Assembly: GCA_023053685.1 (NCBI GenBank)
Contig: JALIGW010000002.1
Span: forward strand, 249,434,856-249,498,855
Direction: 5' to 3'
DNA: 64,000 nucleotides
From: Diadophis punctatus similis
Lineage: Eukaryota > Chordata > Lepidosauria > Squamata > Dipsadidae
In this document: piece after piece, positions 56,129-64,000 of the stretch
Position numbering within the stretch: the first letter of the stretch is position 1
Layout: every line of letters starts with the position of its first letter
Program-made: the position numbers and the translations under genes
Notes under the pieces: generated by a model
What the model saw: the letters and a program-made list of their open reading frames with translations, nothing else
Told to the model about the DNA's origin: nothing
The model's database searches: none

Positions 56129-59100
56129 TTAAATTATATTAATCTGAAACTTTTTCTGAATATATTCCGTCCATTTACTCCATTCCAACACATATTTTTC
56201 ATTAGAATGGTCCTTAAGATAAGATGAAACCTTAGCCATTTCGGCCAGATGTGTCACTTTCAATGTCCATTCTTCAATTGTAGGTATATCTTCCTTCTTC
56301 CAATATTGTGCCACCAACAATCTGGCAGCCGTTATAAAATTCAAAATCAGCTTAGTCTCTATAGGTGTACAATCCGTTATTATTCCCAGTAGAAAGAACT
56401 GTGGTGTAAATTTAATTTTTTTCCTTAAAATATTTTGTATAATCCACCAGATTTTTATCCAGAAAGCCTTAATTTTTTTACAAGTCCACCATACATGGAA
56501 ATATGTAGCATCATCACATTCACATCTCCAGCATTTAGGCTGTAAGTTAGGATACATACATGCCAATTTTTTTGGGTCTAAATGCCATCTGTAAAACATT
56601 TTATAAAAATTTTCCCTCAAATTTTGAGCCTGCGTAAATTTAACATTTGTAACCCATATCTTTTCCCATATGTCCATCGTTATAGGTTCTCCAAAGTTTT
56701 GAGCCCATTTTATCATACAATCTTTAACCAATTCCGATTCTGAATCCAGTTCCAATAAAATATTATATAATCTTTTTATATGCATTGGACCATTGTCTTT
56801 AATTTGTACAATCAAGTTTTCTTCATTTTGCACAATACCAATTTTTCTATCATCTCTCCATCTGGCCTGTAATTGTCTATATTGGAACCAGGTCCTAACT
56901 ATTCCTTCCTCTTTTAATTTCTCAAATGATTTTAATTGAGATAGTGTTCCATCTTCAAGGAGAAGTTCTTTATATGTAATCTTATCTATGTTTTGTTCCA
57001 AGTTTATATTTTCTATCGCGTGTCTAGGTACCGTCCACCAAGGTATTTTATCATTTAGCTTACATTGGTACTTTTTCCAGACACGCAATAAAGCATTTCT
57101 CAATATATGACTCTTAAAAACTTTGTCTATCTTTTTATCATATATTAAATAGGCATGCCACCCATAGAGCAAACCATATCCCTCAATATTTAATACACTT
57201 TCTTCCGTTAAATTAATCCAATCTGTAATTGCTGCGAGAGCTGCTGCTTCATAATACAATTTTAAGTTTGGCATTTTTAAGCCCCCTCTTTCACGTGTAT
57301 CCTGCATTATCTTCTGATTTACCCGCGGCTTCTTCCCTGCCCAAATGAATTTATTTATACCCTTCTGCCACTCCCTTAAGGTTCCGTCTTTTTTAAGTAT
57401 TGGTATCATTTGAAAAAGGAATAGAAACCTTGGTAAAACATTCATTTTAACAGCAGCTATCCTTCCCAACAGTGACAATTGCAGTTTTTCCCAATTTTCC
57501 ATATCTTTCTGTATTTTTAACCATAATGGTTCATAATTATGTTGGTATAGTTTTGTATTTGTGGACATAATATAAACCCCTAAATATTTGATCTTTTGAA
57601 CTACTTCAAAACCTGTTACCTTTTCTATTTCTTCTTTTTGAGTTCTTGTCACATTTTTAACTATTATTTTTGTTTTGGCTATATTTATCTTAAAACCAGA
57701 TACTTGTCCATATAAGTTAATTGTATCCATCAAAATTTTAATAGATTGTAGTGGTTGGGTCAGAGTAACAACCAGGTCATCCGCAAAAGCTCGTAACTTA
57801 TATTCTTCCTGTCTGATCTTAATCCCCTTTATTGTGTCAAGTTCTCTTATTTTGCTGAGTAATATTTCCAAACTCAAGATAAACAACAAAGGAGATAAAG
57901 GACATCCTTGTCTTGTTCCTTTTTCTATATTAAAATTATCTGTTAACCCACCATTTATTATTATTTGCGCTGTTTGTTTTTGGTATATTACCTGAATAGA
58001 TTGTACAAAATAATCTCCAAGTTGTAATTTTTCTATTAACTTTAATAAAAATCGCCAATTCAATCTATCAAAGGCTTTCTCAGCATCCAAAAATATCAAT
58101 GTTGCAGGGACCTGATTGTTCTTTCCCAAATACTCTAATAAGTTAACAACTTGTCTAACATTAGTTTTCATTTGTCTACCTGTTATAAACCCAGTTTGAT
58201 CATGATGTATTGTCTGTTGTAAAACTATCATTAGTCTATTTGCTAAAATTTTTGCAAAAATTTTATAATCTAAGTTTAGAAGTGAAATCGGCCTGTAATT
58301 TTTTGGGTCTGTAAGATCTTGACCCTCTTTTGGGATCAGAGAGATAAAAGCAGTTTTCCAAGATGGAGGTACAGTGCCTCCCTTTTGGATATAGTTAAAC
58401 AAATCTTTAAGTGGTTCCACCATTTCCTCCTGCAATTTTTTATAATAAACAGCGGTTAATCCATCTGTCCCCGGAGCCTTGCCCACTTTTAATTGTTTAA
58501 TTGCCAATGCAATCTCTTCTGAAGTTATCAATTGATTTAAGGTATCCCTCTGAATCTCAGTAAGTGTATGAATATTTTGTTGCTGTAAGTACCTATCTAT
58601 CTCTTCTTCCCTAACTTTATCCCCACTATATAATCCTGAGTAGAAATCTAAGAATGATTTTTTAATGAATTCTTGTTCATAAGTTTCTTTACCCTTATAT
58701 CTAATTTTTTCAATAGTTCTTGATTTTTGCTTCTTTCTTAACATGTGTGCCAGCCACCTCCCTGGTTTGTTTGCGTTACTAAAAATATTAAATTTTGCAT
58801 ACTGTAAATTGGTTGCCACTTGGTCTGTCATTAACATGTTGAATTGACCCCTTAATAAGTTAATTACCTCTTTAATTTTCCTATCCAATGGATTAGAAAT
58901 TAAGGCCCTTTCCTGTCGTTTGATCTCTTCTTCCAATTCTTTCCTCTTTTCCTCTTTTTTTCTTCTAAATTTATTATTCAGATAGATCAAAATACCTCTC
59001 ATATAAGCTTTACTGGCATCCCAAACCATTTCCAAAGATGTGCCCTTCTGCATATTATTAACAAAAAATTCTTTCATTAATTTTTTACATTCCCTCACAT

Positions 59101-59869
59101 TATTCTCATATCTAAATAAATTATCATTTAACCTCCATGACCTTCTGGGTCCATTGTTATCTTGCAATTCCAGCCAGACCGGACTATGATCCGTTAATAC
59201 TCTTGAACATATCTTTGTCTTCTTTACCCTAGAAAAAAGATTATTAGTGATCAAAATAAAATCAATCCTTGAAAAAGATTGATGTCTATCGGAGAAAAAG
59301 GTAAAGTCCTTTTCTTCTATATTTCTTTCACGCCAGATATCCCTCAACTCCCAATCTTCCATCATTTCAAAAAAAGACTTTGGTAATTTGGCTCTTGAAA
59401 AAGTATTTTGGCTTGGACCCTTCTTGTCCTTTTTAACGTCTGGTACACCATTCCAATCTCCCAGAAGGATACAGGTATTATAGTCCCATTGTATTAACTT
59501 TGTATGTAAAAAATCATAAAATTTCTCTTGTTGTTGGTTCGGGGCATATACACCAATCACCAGTATTCTTTCTCCTTTAATTAAAAGTTCTATAGCTAGA
59601 AATCTTCCTTGATCGTCTGCTTCAATCAATTTGGCAGTCAGGTTTTTTTTAACGTATATTACAATACCATTTCTTTTTTCTGATGCTGATGATACAAATT
59701 GTAGTCCTAATTTTGAATTTAGCAAATATTTTTGGTCTTGTTTTCTAATATGTGTTTCTTGAAGACAGACCACATCGTTGTTAAATTGTTTAAGATAATG
59801 AAATATTTTCCTTCTTTTCTGTGGTGAGTTTAATCCATTAACATTCCAAGTTAAAAATCTACTTCCCAT
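56129..59869 (-). CDS. L1 ORF2 protein: endonuclease-reverse transcriptase, intact
   Basis: 1246 codons without a stop, close to the 1275 residues of human ORF2p. The N-terminal APE-like endonuclease shows WNVNGLNS (residues 8-15), LQETHI, GVYAPNQQ, GDWNGVPD, SRIDFIL and a closing TDHSPVW (about 1-240). The RT shows LIPKEGQDLTDPKNYRPISL, TGFITGRQ, DAEKAFDRLNW, GTRQGCPLSPLLF and the catalytic FADD (about residue 695). A C-terminal Cys motif CWRCECDDATYFHVWWTC is near 1110. All key residues expected for nicking and target-primed reverse transcription are present. The ATG overlaps the original end of ORF1. The hAT-like element now starts 45 bp upstream, so ORF2 is cut off from its own 5' UTR. 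Confidence 0.95.
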   Translation of the reverse strand: MGSRFLTWNVNGLNSPQKRRKIFHYLKQFNNDVVCLQETHIRKQDQKYLLNSKLGLQFVSSASEKRNGIVIYVKKNLTAKLIEADDQGRFLAIELLIKGERILVIGVYAPNQQQEKFYDFLHTKLIQWDYNTCILLGDWNGVPDVKKDKKGPSQNTFSRAKLPKSFFEMMEDWELRDIWRERNIEEKDFTFFSDRHQSFSRIDFILITNNLFSRVKKTKICSRVLTDHSPVWLELQDNNGPRRSWRLNDNLFRYENNVRECKKLMKEFFVNNMQKGTSLEMVWDASKAYMRGILIYLNNKFRRKKEEKRKELEEEIKRQERALISNPLDRKIKEVINLLRGQFNMLMTDQVATNLQYAKFNIFSNANKPGRWLAHMLRKKQKSRTIEKIRYKGKETYEQEFIKKSFLDFYSGLYSGDKVREEEIDRYLQQQNIHTLTEIQRDTLNQLITSEEIALAIKQLKVGKAPGTDGLTAVYYKKLQEEMVEPLKDLFNYIQKGGTVPPSWKTAFISLIPKEGQDLTDPKNYRPISLLNLDYKIFAKILANRLMIVLQQTIHHDQTGFITGRQMKTNVRQVVNLLEYLGKNNQVPATLIFLDAEKAFDRLNWRFLLKLIEKLQLGDYFVQSIQVIYQKQTAQIIINGGLTDNFNIEKGTRQGCPLSPLLFILSLEILLSKIRELDTIKGIKIRQEEYKLRAFADDLVVTLTQPLQSIKILMDTINLYGQVSGFKINIAKTKIIVKNVTRTQKEEIEKVTGFEVVQKIKYLGVYIMSTNTKLYQHNYEPLWLKIQKDMENWEKLQLSLLGRIAAVKMNVLPRFLFLFQMIPILKKDGTLREWQKGINKFIWAGKKPRVNQKIMQDTRERGGLKMPNLKLYYEAAALAAITDWINLTEESVLNIEGYGLLYGWHAYLIYDKKIDKVFKSHILRNALLRVWKKYQCKLNDKIPWWTVPRHAIENINLEQNIDKITYKELLLEDGTLSQLKSFEKLKEEGIVRTWFQYRQLQARWRDDRKIGIVQNEENLIVQIKDNGPMHIKRLYNILLELDSESELVKDCMIKWAQNFGEPITMDIWEKIWVTNVKFTQAQNLRENFYKMFYRWHLDPKKLACMYPNLQPKCWRCECDDATYFHVWWTCKKIKAFWIKIWWIIQNILRKKIKFTPQFFLLGIITDCTPIETKLILNFITAARLLVAQYWKKEDIPTIEEWTLKVTHLAEMAKVSSYLKDHSNEKYVLEWSKWTEYIQKKFQINII

Positions 59870-60119
59870 CTGCGGGCTTCTGAAGCTTCTGGAACATTGA
59901 CTGATGATCTAAGACAGTGGTGGCCAACCTGAAGCGTCCCATGCGCCAATTGGCCCAGGCGTCCTGGGTGGGCGGGCCCGCCTGGATGCCGCCATTTGAG
60001 TTTTGCCCTCTGCGCATGCGCAGAACGCTGTGCGCATGCGCAGAGGGCAAAAGAACGCAAATGGCAGCATCCAGGTGGGGGGGGAGGCGGGAGGGAGGCA
60101 GGGCTCCGTTCCCAAGCTT

Positions 60120-61195
60120 GGCTCCCTCCATCGGAGGGCGGGCGGGCGGGCGAGTCTTTGGGCGCCGGGCGGCGGGCGGCTGGGCGAGCGAGGCTTCGGG
60201 CGGCGAGGCAAGCGAGGCTTCGGCCGGCGGGCAGCAGGGCGAGCGAGGCGGCGGGCGGCGAGGCGAGCGAGGCGGCGGGGCGAGCGAGGCGGCGGGCGGC
60301 GAGGCGAGCGAGGCTTCGGGCGGCGGGGCGAACGAGGCGGCGGGCGGCGGGGCGAGCGAGGCTTCGGGCGGCGGGTGGCGAGGCGAGCGAGGCTTCGGGC
60401 GGCGGGTGAGCGAGGCGGCGGGCGGCAAGGCGAGCGAGGCTTCGGGCGGCGGGGCGAGCGAGGTGGCGGGCGGCGAGGCTTCGGGCGGCGGGGTGGCAAG
60501 GCTTCGGGCGGCGGGGCGAGCGAGGCGGCGGGCGGCGGGGCGAGCGAGGCGGCGGGCGGCGGGGCGAGCGAGGCTTCGGGCGGCGGGCGGCGAGGCTTCG
60601 GGCGGCGGGACGAGCGAGGCTTCGGGCGGCAGGGTGAGCGAGGCTTCGGGCAGCGGGGCGAGCGAGGTGGCGGGCGGCGGGCAGCAGGGCAAGCGAGGCT
60701 TCGGCCGGCGGGCAGCAGGACGAGCGAGGCGGCGGGCGGCGAGGCGAGCGAGGCGGCGGAGCGAGCGAGGCGGCGGGCGGCGAGGCGAGCGAGGCTTCGG
60801 GCGGCGGGGCGAGCGAGGCGGCGGGCAGCGGGGCGAGCGAGGCTTCGGGCGGCGGGTGGCGAGGCGAGCGAGGCTTCGGGCGGCGGGTGAGCGAGGCGGC
60901 GGGCGGCAAGGCGAGCGAGGCTTCGGGCGGCGGGGCGAGCGAGGTGGCGGGCGGCGAGGCTTCGGGCGGCGGGGCGGCGAGGCTTCGGGCGGCGGGGCGA
61001 GCGAGGCGGCGGGCGGCGGGGCGAGCGAGGCGGCGGGCGGCGGGGCGAGCGAGGCTTCGGGCGGCGGGCGGCGAGGCTTCGGGCGGCGGGACGAGCGAGG
61101 CTTCGGGCGGCAGGGTGAGCGAGGCTTCGGGCAGCGGGGCGAGCGAGGTGGCGGGCGGCGGGGCGAGCGAGGCGGCGGGGCGAGCGAGGCTTCGG
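60120..61195. repeat. GC-rich minisatellite with a 481-bp higher-order unit
   Basis: Basic units of about 18-24 bp (GCGAGCGAGGCTTCGGGCGG and GCGAGCGAGGCGGCGGGCGG variants) alternate in a fixed order. That order repeats almost exactly: 60232-60712 aligns with 60713-61190 (anchors CGGCCGGCGGGCAGCAGG and GGTGAGCGAGGCGGC). Its codon-multiple tendency leaves long open frames on both strands, which are not evidence of coding. Confidence 0.9.
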
Positions 61196-61864
61196 GTGAC
61201 AGGCGGCGGGCAGGCAGCGGCCGCATCCGGCCAAGCACTCCCTCGCTCCCCCCGCCAGCCCTCCCAGAGCAGCTCCGGAGACACAAAGGAGGCGAATGGA
61301 CATCTTGGAAAGCTGCAGGCGGGGGAAGGGCGCCGAAGGAAGCACTACTTACGGTTGCTGAAGCCGCCTGGCAGAAAGTGCGCCTGGGGAGGCGGGCATG
61401 GAGGAGCGGCAAAGGCGAGGCACTCCGGCCCGGGCGAGGGACGGTCGCAGAGGAGGAAGGCCTGCACCTCCGCCTGCGGAACTTGGCCCCAGCCCACCGC
61501 TCCCCAAAGCCCAGCGCTGCAGGTGCCTTCAGGAGCCCTGAAGCTCTGCCAGCCGCCTCCTTTCCTCGCCTCCCGCCTCCCCTTCGGCTCTGCCGGCAGA
61601 GCTTCAGGGCTCCTGAAGGCACCTGCGGTGCTGGGCTTTGGGGAGCGGCGGGCTGGGGCCAAGTTCCGCACGCGGGAGGCGAGGAAAGGAGGAGGCAGTG
61701 GCGGCGGCAGAGCCGAAAAGCGGTGGGAGGCGAGGAAAGGAGGCAGCTGGCAGAGCCTCCCCTTCGGCTCTGCCGGCCGCTTCCTTTCCTCGCCTCCCAC
61801 CACCCCTTCAGCTCTGCGCGCGGCGGGGAGAGCTGCGTGACGCGTGTCCTACCTGGGACTTGTT

Positions 61865-62001
61865 CCGTCGCGTTCCTCAGTAGTGTGTCCAGGGCAGCCC
61901 ATTCTAAAAGAGAAAGTCTCGCGAGTTCAAACTTCTCAAACTCGTGAGACGATCTCTTTTAGAACGGGCTGCCCTGGACACAATACTGAGGAACGCGACG
62001 G
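61865..62001. repeat. Long near-perfect hairpin near the right end of the GC-rich element
   Basis: The left arm (CCGTCGCGTTCCTCAGTA, GTGTCCAGGGCAGCCC, TTCTAAAAGAGA) is the complement of the right arm (TCTCTTTTAGAACGGGCTG, CCCTGGACAC, TACTGAGGAACGCGACGG). Arms are about 60 bp with a few mismatches, and the short loop itself contains CGAGTT/AACTCG. Confidence 0.85.
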
Positions 62002-63260
62002 TAGATGCGCCACTTGAAATCGTGGAATGCGCCACGTTTGGCGCATGCGCCACGGTTTGGCCACCCCTGATCTAAGAACTGCCGTTCCTTTCGTCTTGCT
62101 CCTCCCACTGCTTCAGATTTAGTAGTTTCTTTAACCACAAGCTGAGATTGTTGTTGTGCCATTTCCTGCATACGTTTAGTTGCCGCTCTGGTCTGTCTTT
62201 GTTCTTTTATCTGTTGTTCTCCAAATAGATCCAAACTTTGGTCCCGAGTTATAACAGTATCACCTTGACCAGATGGGGCCTCTATTTGCTGGACTTCCTG
62301 TTGTCTTGCTCCGTCATTCTCTTTTCTCCTTCCCTCTGATGAGCTCGGTGTCCCAGCCTTTAAAATATATGTAAAGAAATCTCTTGCTTTTTGGACCGTG
62401 TTAAGTCGATGTCTTTCTCCAGCATAGATCAAAGAGATACCATTTGGAACTTCCCATCTGAATGGTAATTGTTGTCTTTTAAGCTCCTCAACCAAAAAGG
62501 TAAAATCTCTTCTAGCCCTCAGCATTCTTGGGGGAATCTCTTTCAGTGTGATCAATTCCTGTCCTCCCACCTGTAATTTATTTAGGTACGTTGCTTGGAG
62601 AATTTCATTACGCAGTGCTCTGTTATTAAAATATATCACGATATCTCTTGGAAGGTTCCTTACTCTGGCAGCTCGAGAATTGACCCTGTAAACCTTATCG
62701 ATCTGGCCCATCAGCTCTTCCTTGTTGATATCCAACACTTGGGCAAGGGCATCTCCCAACAACACTCTTAGATCTTCACTTTTCTCTTCCCGCAGTCCAC
62801 GAATTCTGATCGCGAACTCCATGTTGCGAAAATGGATCAATGTAATTTCATCTGTAGTTTTTTCTTCAACTTCGTCTATTCTCTCTCGTAGGGAGGCAGT
62901 AATATCTTTGATTAATTGAACTTGCTCATCCAAATATTCCACATTATTTGCCAATCCTTTAAATGCCTCCAAAATGTCAGCTCTAATTTCATTGTTGCAG
63001 ATTTCCATTTTATTAGACACAACTTGTATCTGATCATTTATCAACTCCTTAATTGTCTCATTAGATTCATCAATTTTTTTGTTAAAATTGGTAGATATTT
63101 GAATCTGCATAGCTTTAAGGCTTTCTTGCAGCATTGCAAGAGTTAATGGCTGGGGCTGGGGTTGAGATTGTGTTGCAAGCGTTTGCAGCTTGGTAGTAGT
63201 GGGGGTTGGGGAGCTCTCCGCACTTTTGGAAGAGACCGTCTTTACAGATTTAGAAGCCAT
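61959..63260 (-). CDS. L1 ORF1 protein, 3' end replaced by hAT-like sequence
   Basis: On the minus strand from ATG 63260 (MASKSVKTVSSKS) the frame has 433 codons. About 394 belong to L1 (63260-62078). It has a low-complexity Thr/Gln/Pro N-terminus, a coiled coil (about 50-135), an RRM-like domain (FAIRIRGLREEKSEDL ... LPRDIVIYFNNRALRNEILQ) and a C-terminal domain (RARRDFTFLVEELKRQQL ... GERHRLNTVQKARDF). The basic tail is then read into the hAT-like element for about 40 foreign codons, ending at 61959. The core RNA-binding domains are complete, so a chimeric ORF1p could still be made. The start matches ORF1 at 12970. Confidence 0.85.
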   Translation of the reverse strand: MASKSVKTVSSKSAESSPTPTTTKLQTLATQSQPQPQPLTLAMLQESLKAMQIQISTNFNKKIDESNETIKELINDQIQVVSNKMEICNNEIRADILEAFKGLANNVEYLDEQVQLIKDITASLRERIDEVEEKTTDEITLIHFRNMEFAIRIRGLREEKSEDLRVLLGDALAQVLDINKEELMGQIDKVYRVNSRAARVRNLPRDIVIYFNNRALRNEILQATYLNKLQVGGQELITLKEIPPRMLRARRDFTFLVEELKRQQLPFRWEVPNGISLIYAGERHRLNTVQKARDFFTYILKAGTPSSSEGRRKENDGARQQEVQQIEAPSGQGDTVITRDQSLDLFGEQQIKEQRQTRAATKRMQEMAQQQSQLVVKETTKSEAVGGARRKERQFLDQGWPNRGACAKRGAFHDFKWRIYRRVPQYCVQGSPF

Positions 63261-63874
63261 CAGGGTTAACGTAAATCTTTAGTCAGATATTCCCAGTTAT
63301 TTTAATCTGGTGCCAAAAAGAAGAAAAGTCTCAAACGTAAGTGCAAATTTAAATCAAATCCAGCAGCTCTCTTGCCATTGCTATCAGCAAAGATAAAACT
63401 TTTCTCTTTGTTCTCATCACTTCCTCCCCCTTTCAAGCTTCCAACGCCATTTTAAAAAGCCAACTTGTTTCTTTGTAGTTCAAATGAGAGTCGTTAAGAG
63501 TTAATTATAGGTTACTGTAATTTGATTTTACCTCCTGGTTTTCTCCGCTGCTGATGATAATCTTCAATCAGAATCTGTTGTTTACAGCAGTATTTGGTAA
63601 CAGCCTCCTCGCTCTGCAAAAGCAGAGATATCCAAGGTCCGGAGCAGCAACTGGTTACCAGGGAGTCCTCCTTACGCCCCCCCTAGATCTTTCCCTGGGG
63701 GCGTTGGGAGGGCTCTACCTGTGCCTGCGCGCTCTTTGCCCTTCCCTTTGCCCGGGAAGAGGCTTTTCTGCCGCCAGTCAGCTATTTTTAAGCTTTCTGG
63801 CAGCTTAAACGGTGCCGAGGATCGACACTCCAGAAAGGGAGTGCCAACGAAGACCGGAACCAAAACAGGAAGCC
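63261..63874 (-). promoter_or_regulatory. L1 5' UTR / internal promoter region
   Basis: About 614 bp from the element's 5' end to the ORF1 ATG. Its first 200 bp are GC-rich and align with 12288-12480 (CTTCCTGTTTTGG/CTTCCGGTTTTGG, the CCGCCAG-CTGGCGG block, and CTTCCCGGGCAAAGGG/CTTCCCCGGGCAAAGGG). L1 5' UTRs carry an internal Pol II promoter; the specific elements here are not determined. Confidence 0.6.
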
Positions 63875-64000
63875 GGATTGAGAGTATTTTTGATGTCCTT
63901 GAGAATCCAAGAATGTCAGTGGTGGAAAAGATCTACATATCTGCCTATTGTGGAAAAAGCAAAGATTATAGATCACAGCCGATTATGCCCGAGAGGATCC

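Larger units (their letters stand above)
59915..62069. mobile_element. GC-rich hAT-like element with minisatellite, inserted at the ORF1/ORF2 junction
   Basis: 2155 bp. Left end CAGTGGTGGCCAACC and right end GTTTGGCCACCCCTG are inverted repeats (13 of 15). The 8-bp duplication ATCTAAGA is perfect (59907-59914 and 62070-62077). Inside are a GCGCATGCGCAGA palindrome pair (60011-60044), a minisatellite (60120-61195), an inverted-repeat block centred near 61590 and a terminal hairpin (61865-62001). No transposase. Very rich in CpG compared with everything around it. Confidence 0.85.
55836..63874 (-). mobile_element. L1 LINE with intact ORF2, full-length ends, split by a GC-rich hAT-like element
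   Basis: On the minus strand it runs: 5' UTR (63874-63261, starting CGGCTTCCTGTTTTGG), ORF1, ORF2, short 3' UTR (56128-55850) and an A-tail. A perfect 17-bp TSD (GGATTGAGAGTATTTTT) lies at 55819-55835 and 63875-63891. It occupies 8039 bp, about 5.9 kb without the hAT-like insert at 59915-62069. Without the insert, ORF1 would end just past the ORF2 ATG, so the two frames slightly overlapped. The perfect TSD and open ORF2 indicate a recent insertion. Confidence 0.9.
46560..64000 (+). repeat. Segmental duplication unit C (runs off the window)
   Basis: Colinear with unit B from 31455. The order is the CATGAACTTTTAGGGCTC flank, exon-1 block, CR1 (without L3, with a hAT), zinc-finger exon 50783-53014, 3' flank, then the second-subfamily zinc-finger exon at 54891. 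Unit-specific insertions are a hAT (48517), a SINE (54267), a solo LTR (55048) and an L1 (55836). Confidence 0.75.
54891..64000 (+). pseudogene. Second-subfamily zinc-finger exon (unit C), split by an LTR and an L1; continues past the window
   Basis: The exon follows TTACAG (54890) and has three pieces: 54891-55047, 55596-55835 and 63875-64000. Piece 1 reads RRKNAKRALWRTESQ ... AAYRQGRQNQ, as in 43448. Piece 2 has lost two bases in the CAGGAAGAG region, a frameshift. Piece 3 resumes the IESIFDVLENPRMSVVEK spacer and SAYCGKSKDYRSQP at the window end. Any finger array would lie beyond 64000. With two insertions and a frameshift it cannot be translated as one protein. Confidence 0.7.

Noticed and set aside
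59859..61947. Very long open frames on both strands in the GC-rich region (up to 676 codons, Gly/Ala/Arg/Ser or Pro/Ala/Arg rich)
   Set aside because: They come from a GC-rich minisatellite lacking A/T for stops. All frames are similarly open and low in complexity, and the segment is a transposon interior.

Overview
The window looks like squamate, most probably snake, nuclear DNA. The evidence is the repeat content: an L3/CR1-type LINE whose 3' tail has grown into an (AATAG)n microsatellite (a pattern described for snakes), tRNA-derived SINEs of the Sauria/Squam type, young L1s with an intact ORF2, and several hAT-like elements. I see no single-copy host gene that is intact. The gene content is a cluster of C2H2 poly-zinc-finger genes set in very dense transposable elements (TEs).

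Layout. Four related gene units are present: D (+, 1-9870), A (-, 26475-20094), B (+, 31779-44040) and C (+, 46560-64000, running off the window). Each starts with a candidate non-coding first exon (ETS-like TTCCTCTTCCGG sequence, then a GTGAGT donor), continues with an intron holding a CR1 LINE and a roughly 460-bp palindrome-ended repeat, and ends in a zinc-finger exon behind a TTACAG-type acceptor. A and B form a large inverted repeat around 26.5-31.8 kb. B and C are direct repeats, and each carries a second zinc-finger exon of another subfamily (43448 and 54891). All four finger arrays have long open frames (11-24 fingers), but the linker region and often the ends carry frameshifts, stops or TE insertions. 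Several units are therefore pseudogenes or depend on an internal start.

Between and inside these units are nested transposons. From 10.7 to 18.3 kb there are five levels of insertion, most with matching target-site duplications (TSDs). Two hAT-like elements (10930-18275 and 28202-30215) each carry a decayed copy of what reads as exon 1 of the host gene HDGF (PWWP-domain start, splice donor retained). This is the most unusual finding. An L1 of about 5.9 kb net (55836-63874, minus strand, intact 1246-codon ORF2) interrupts the last zinc-finger exon. It was itself split at the ORF1/ORF2 junction by a 2155-bp GC-rich hAT-like element with a 481-bp higher-order minisatellite. Other L1 relatives have a 5' UTR and 3' end but no recognisable ORF2; one (12288-14858) keeps an open ORF1, like mammalian HAL1.

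No rRNA, tRNA gene or CRISPR array is supported. Gene names and families are assigned by reading translations and repeat ends, not by database search.
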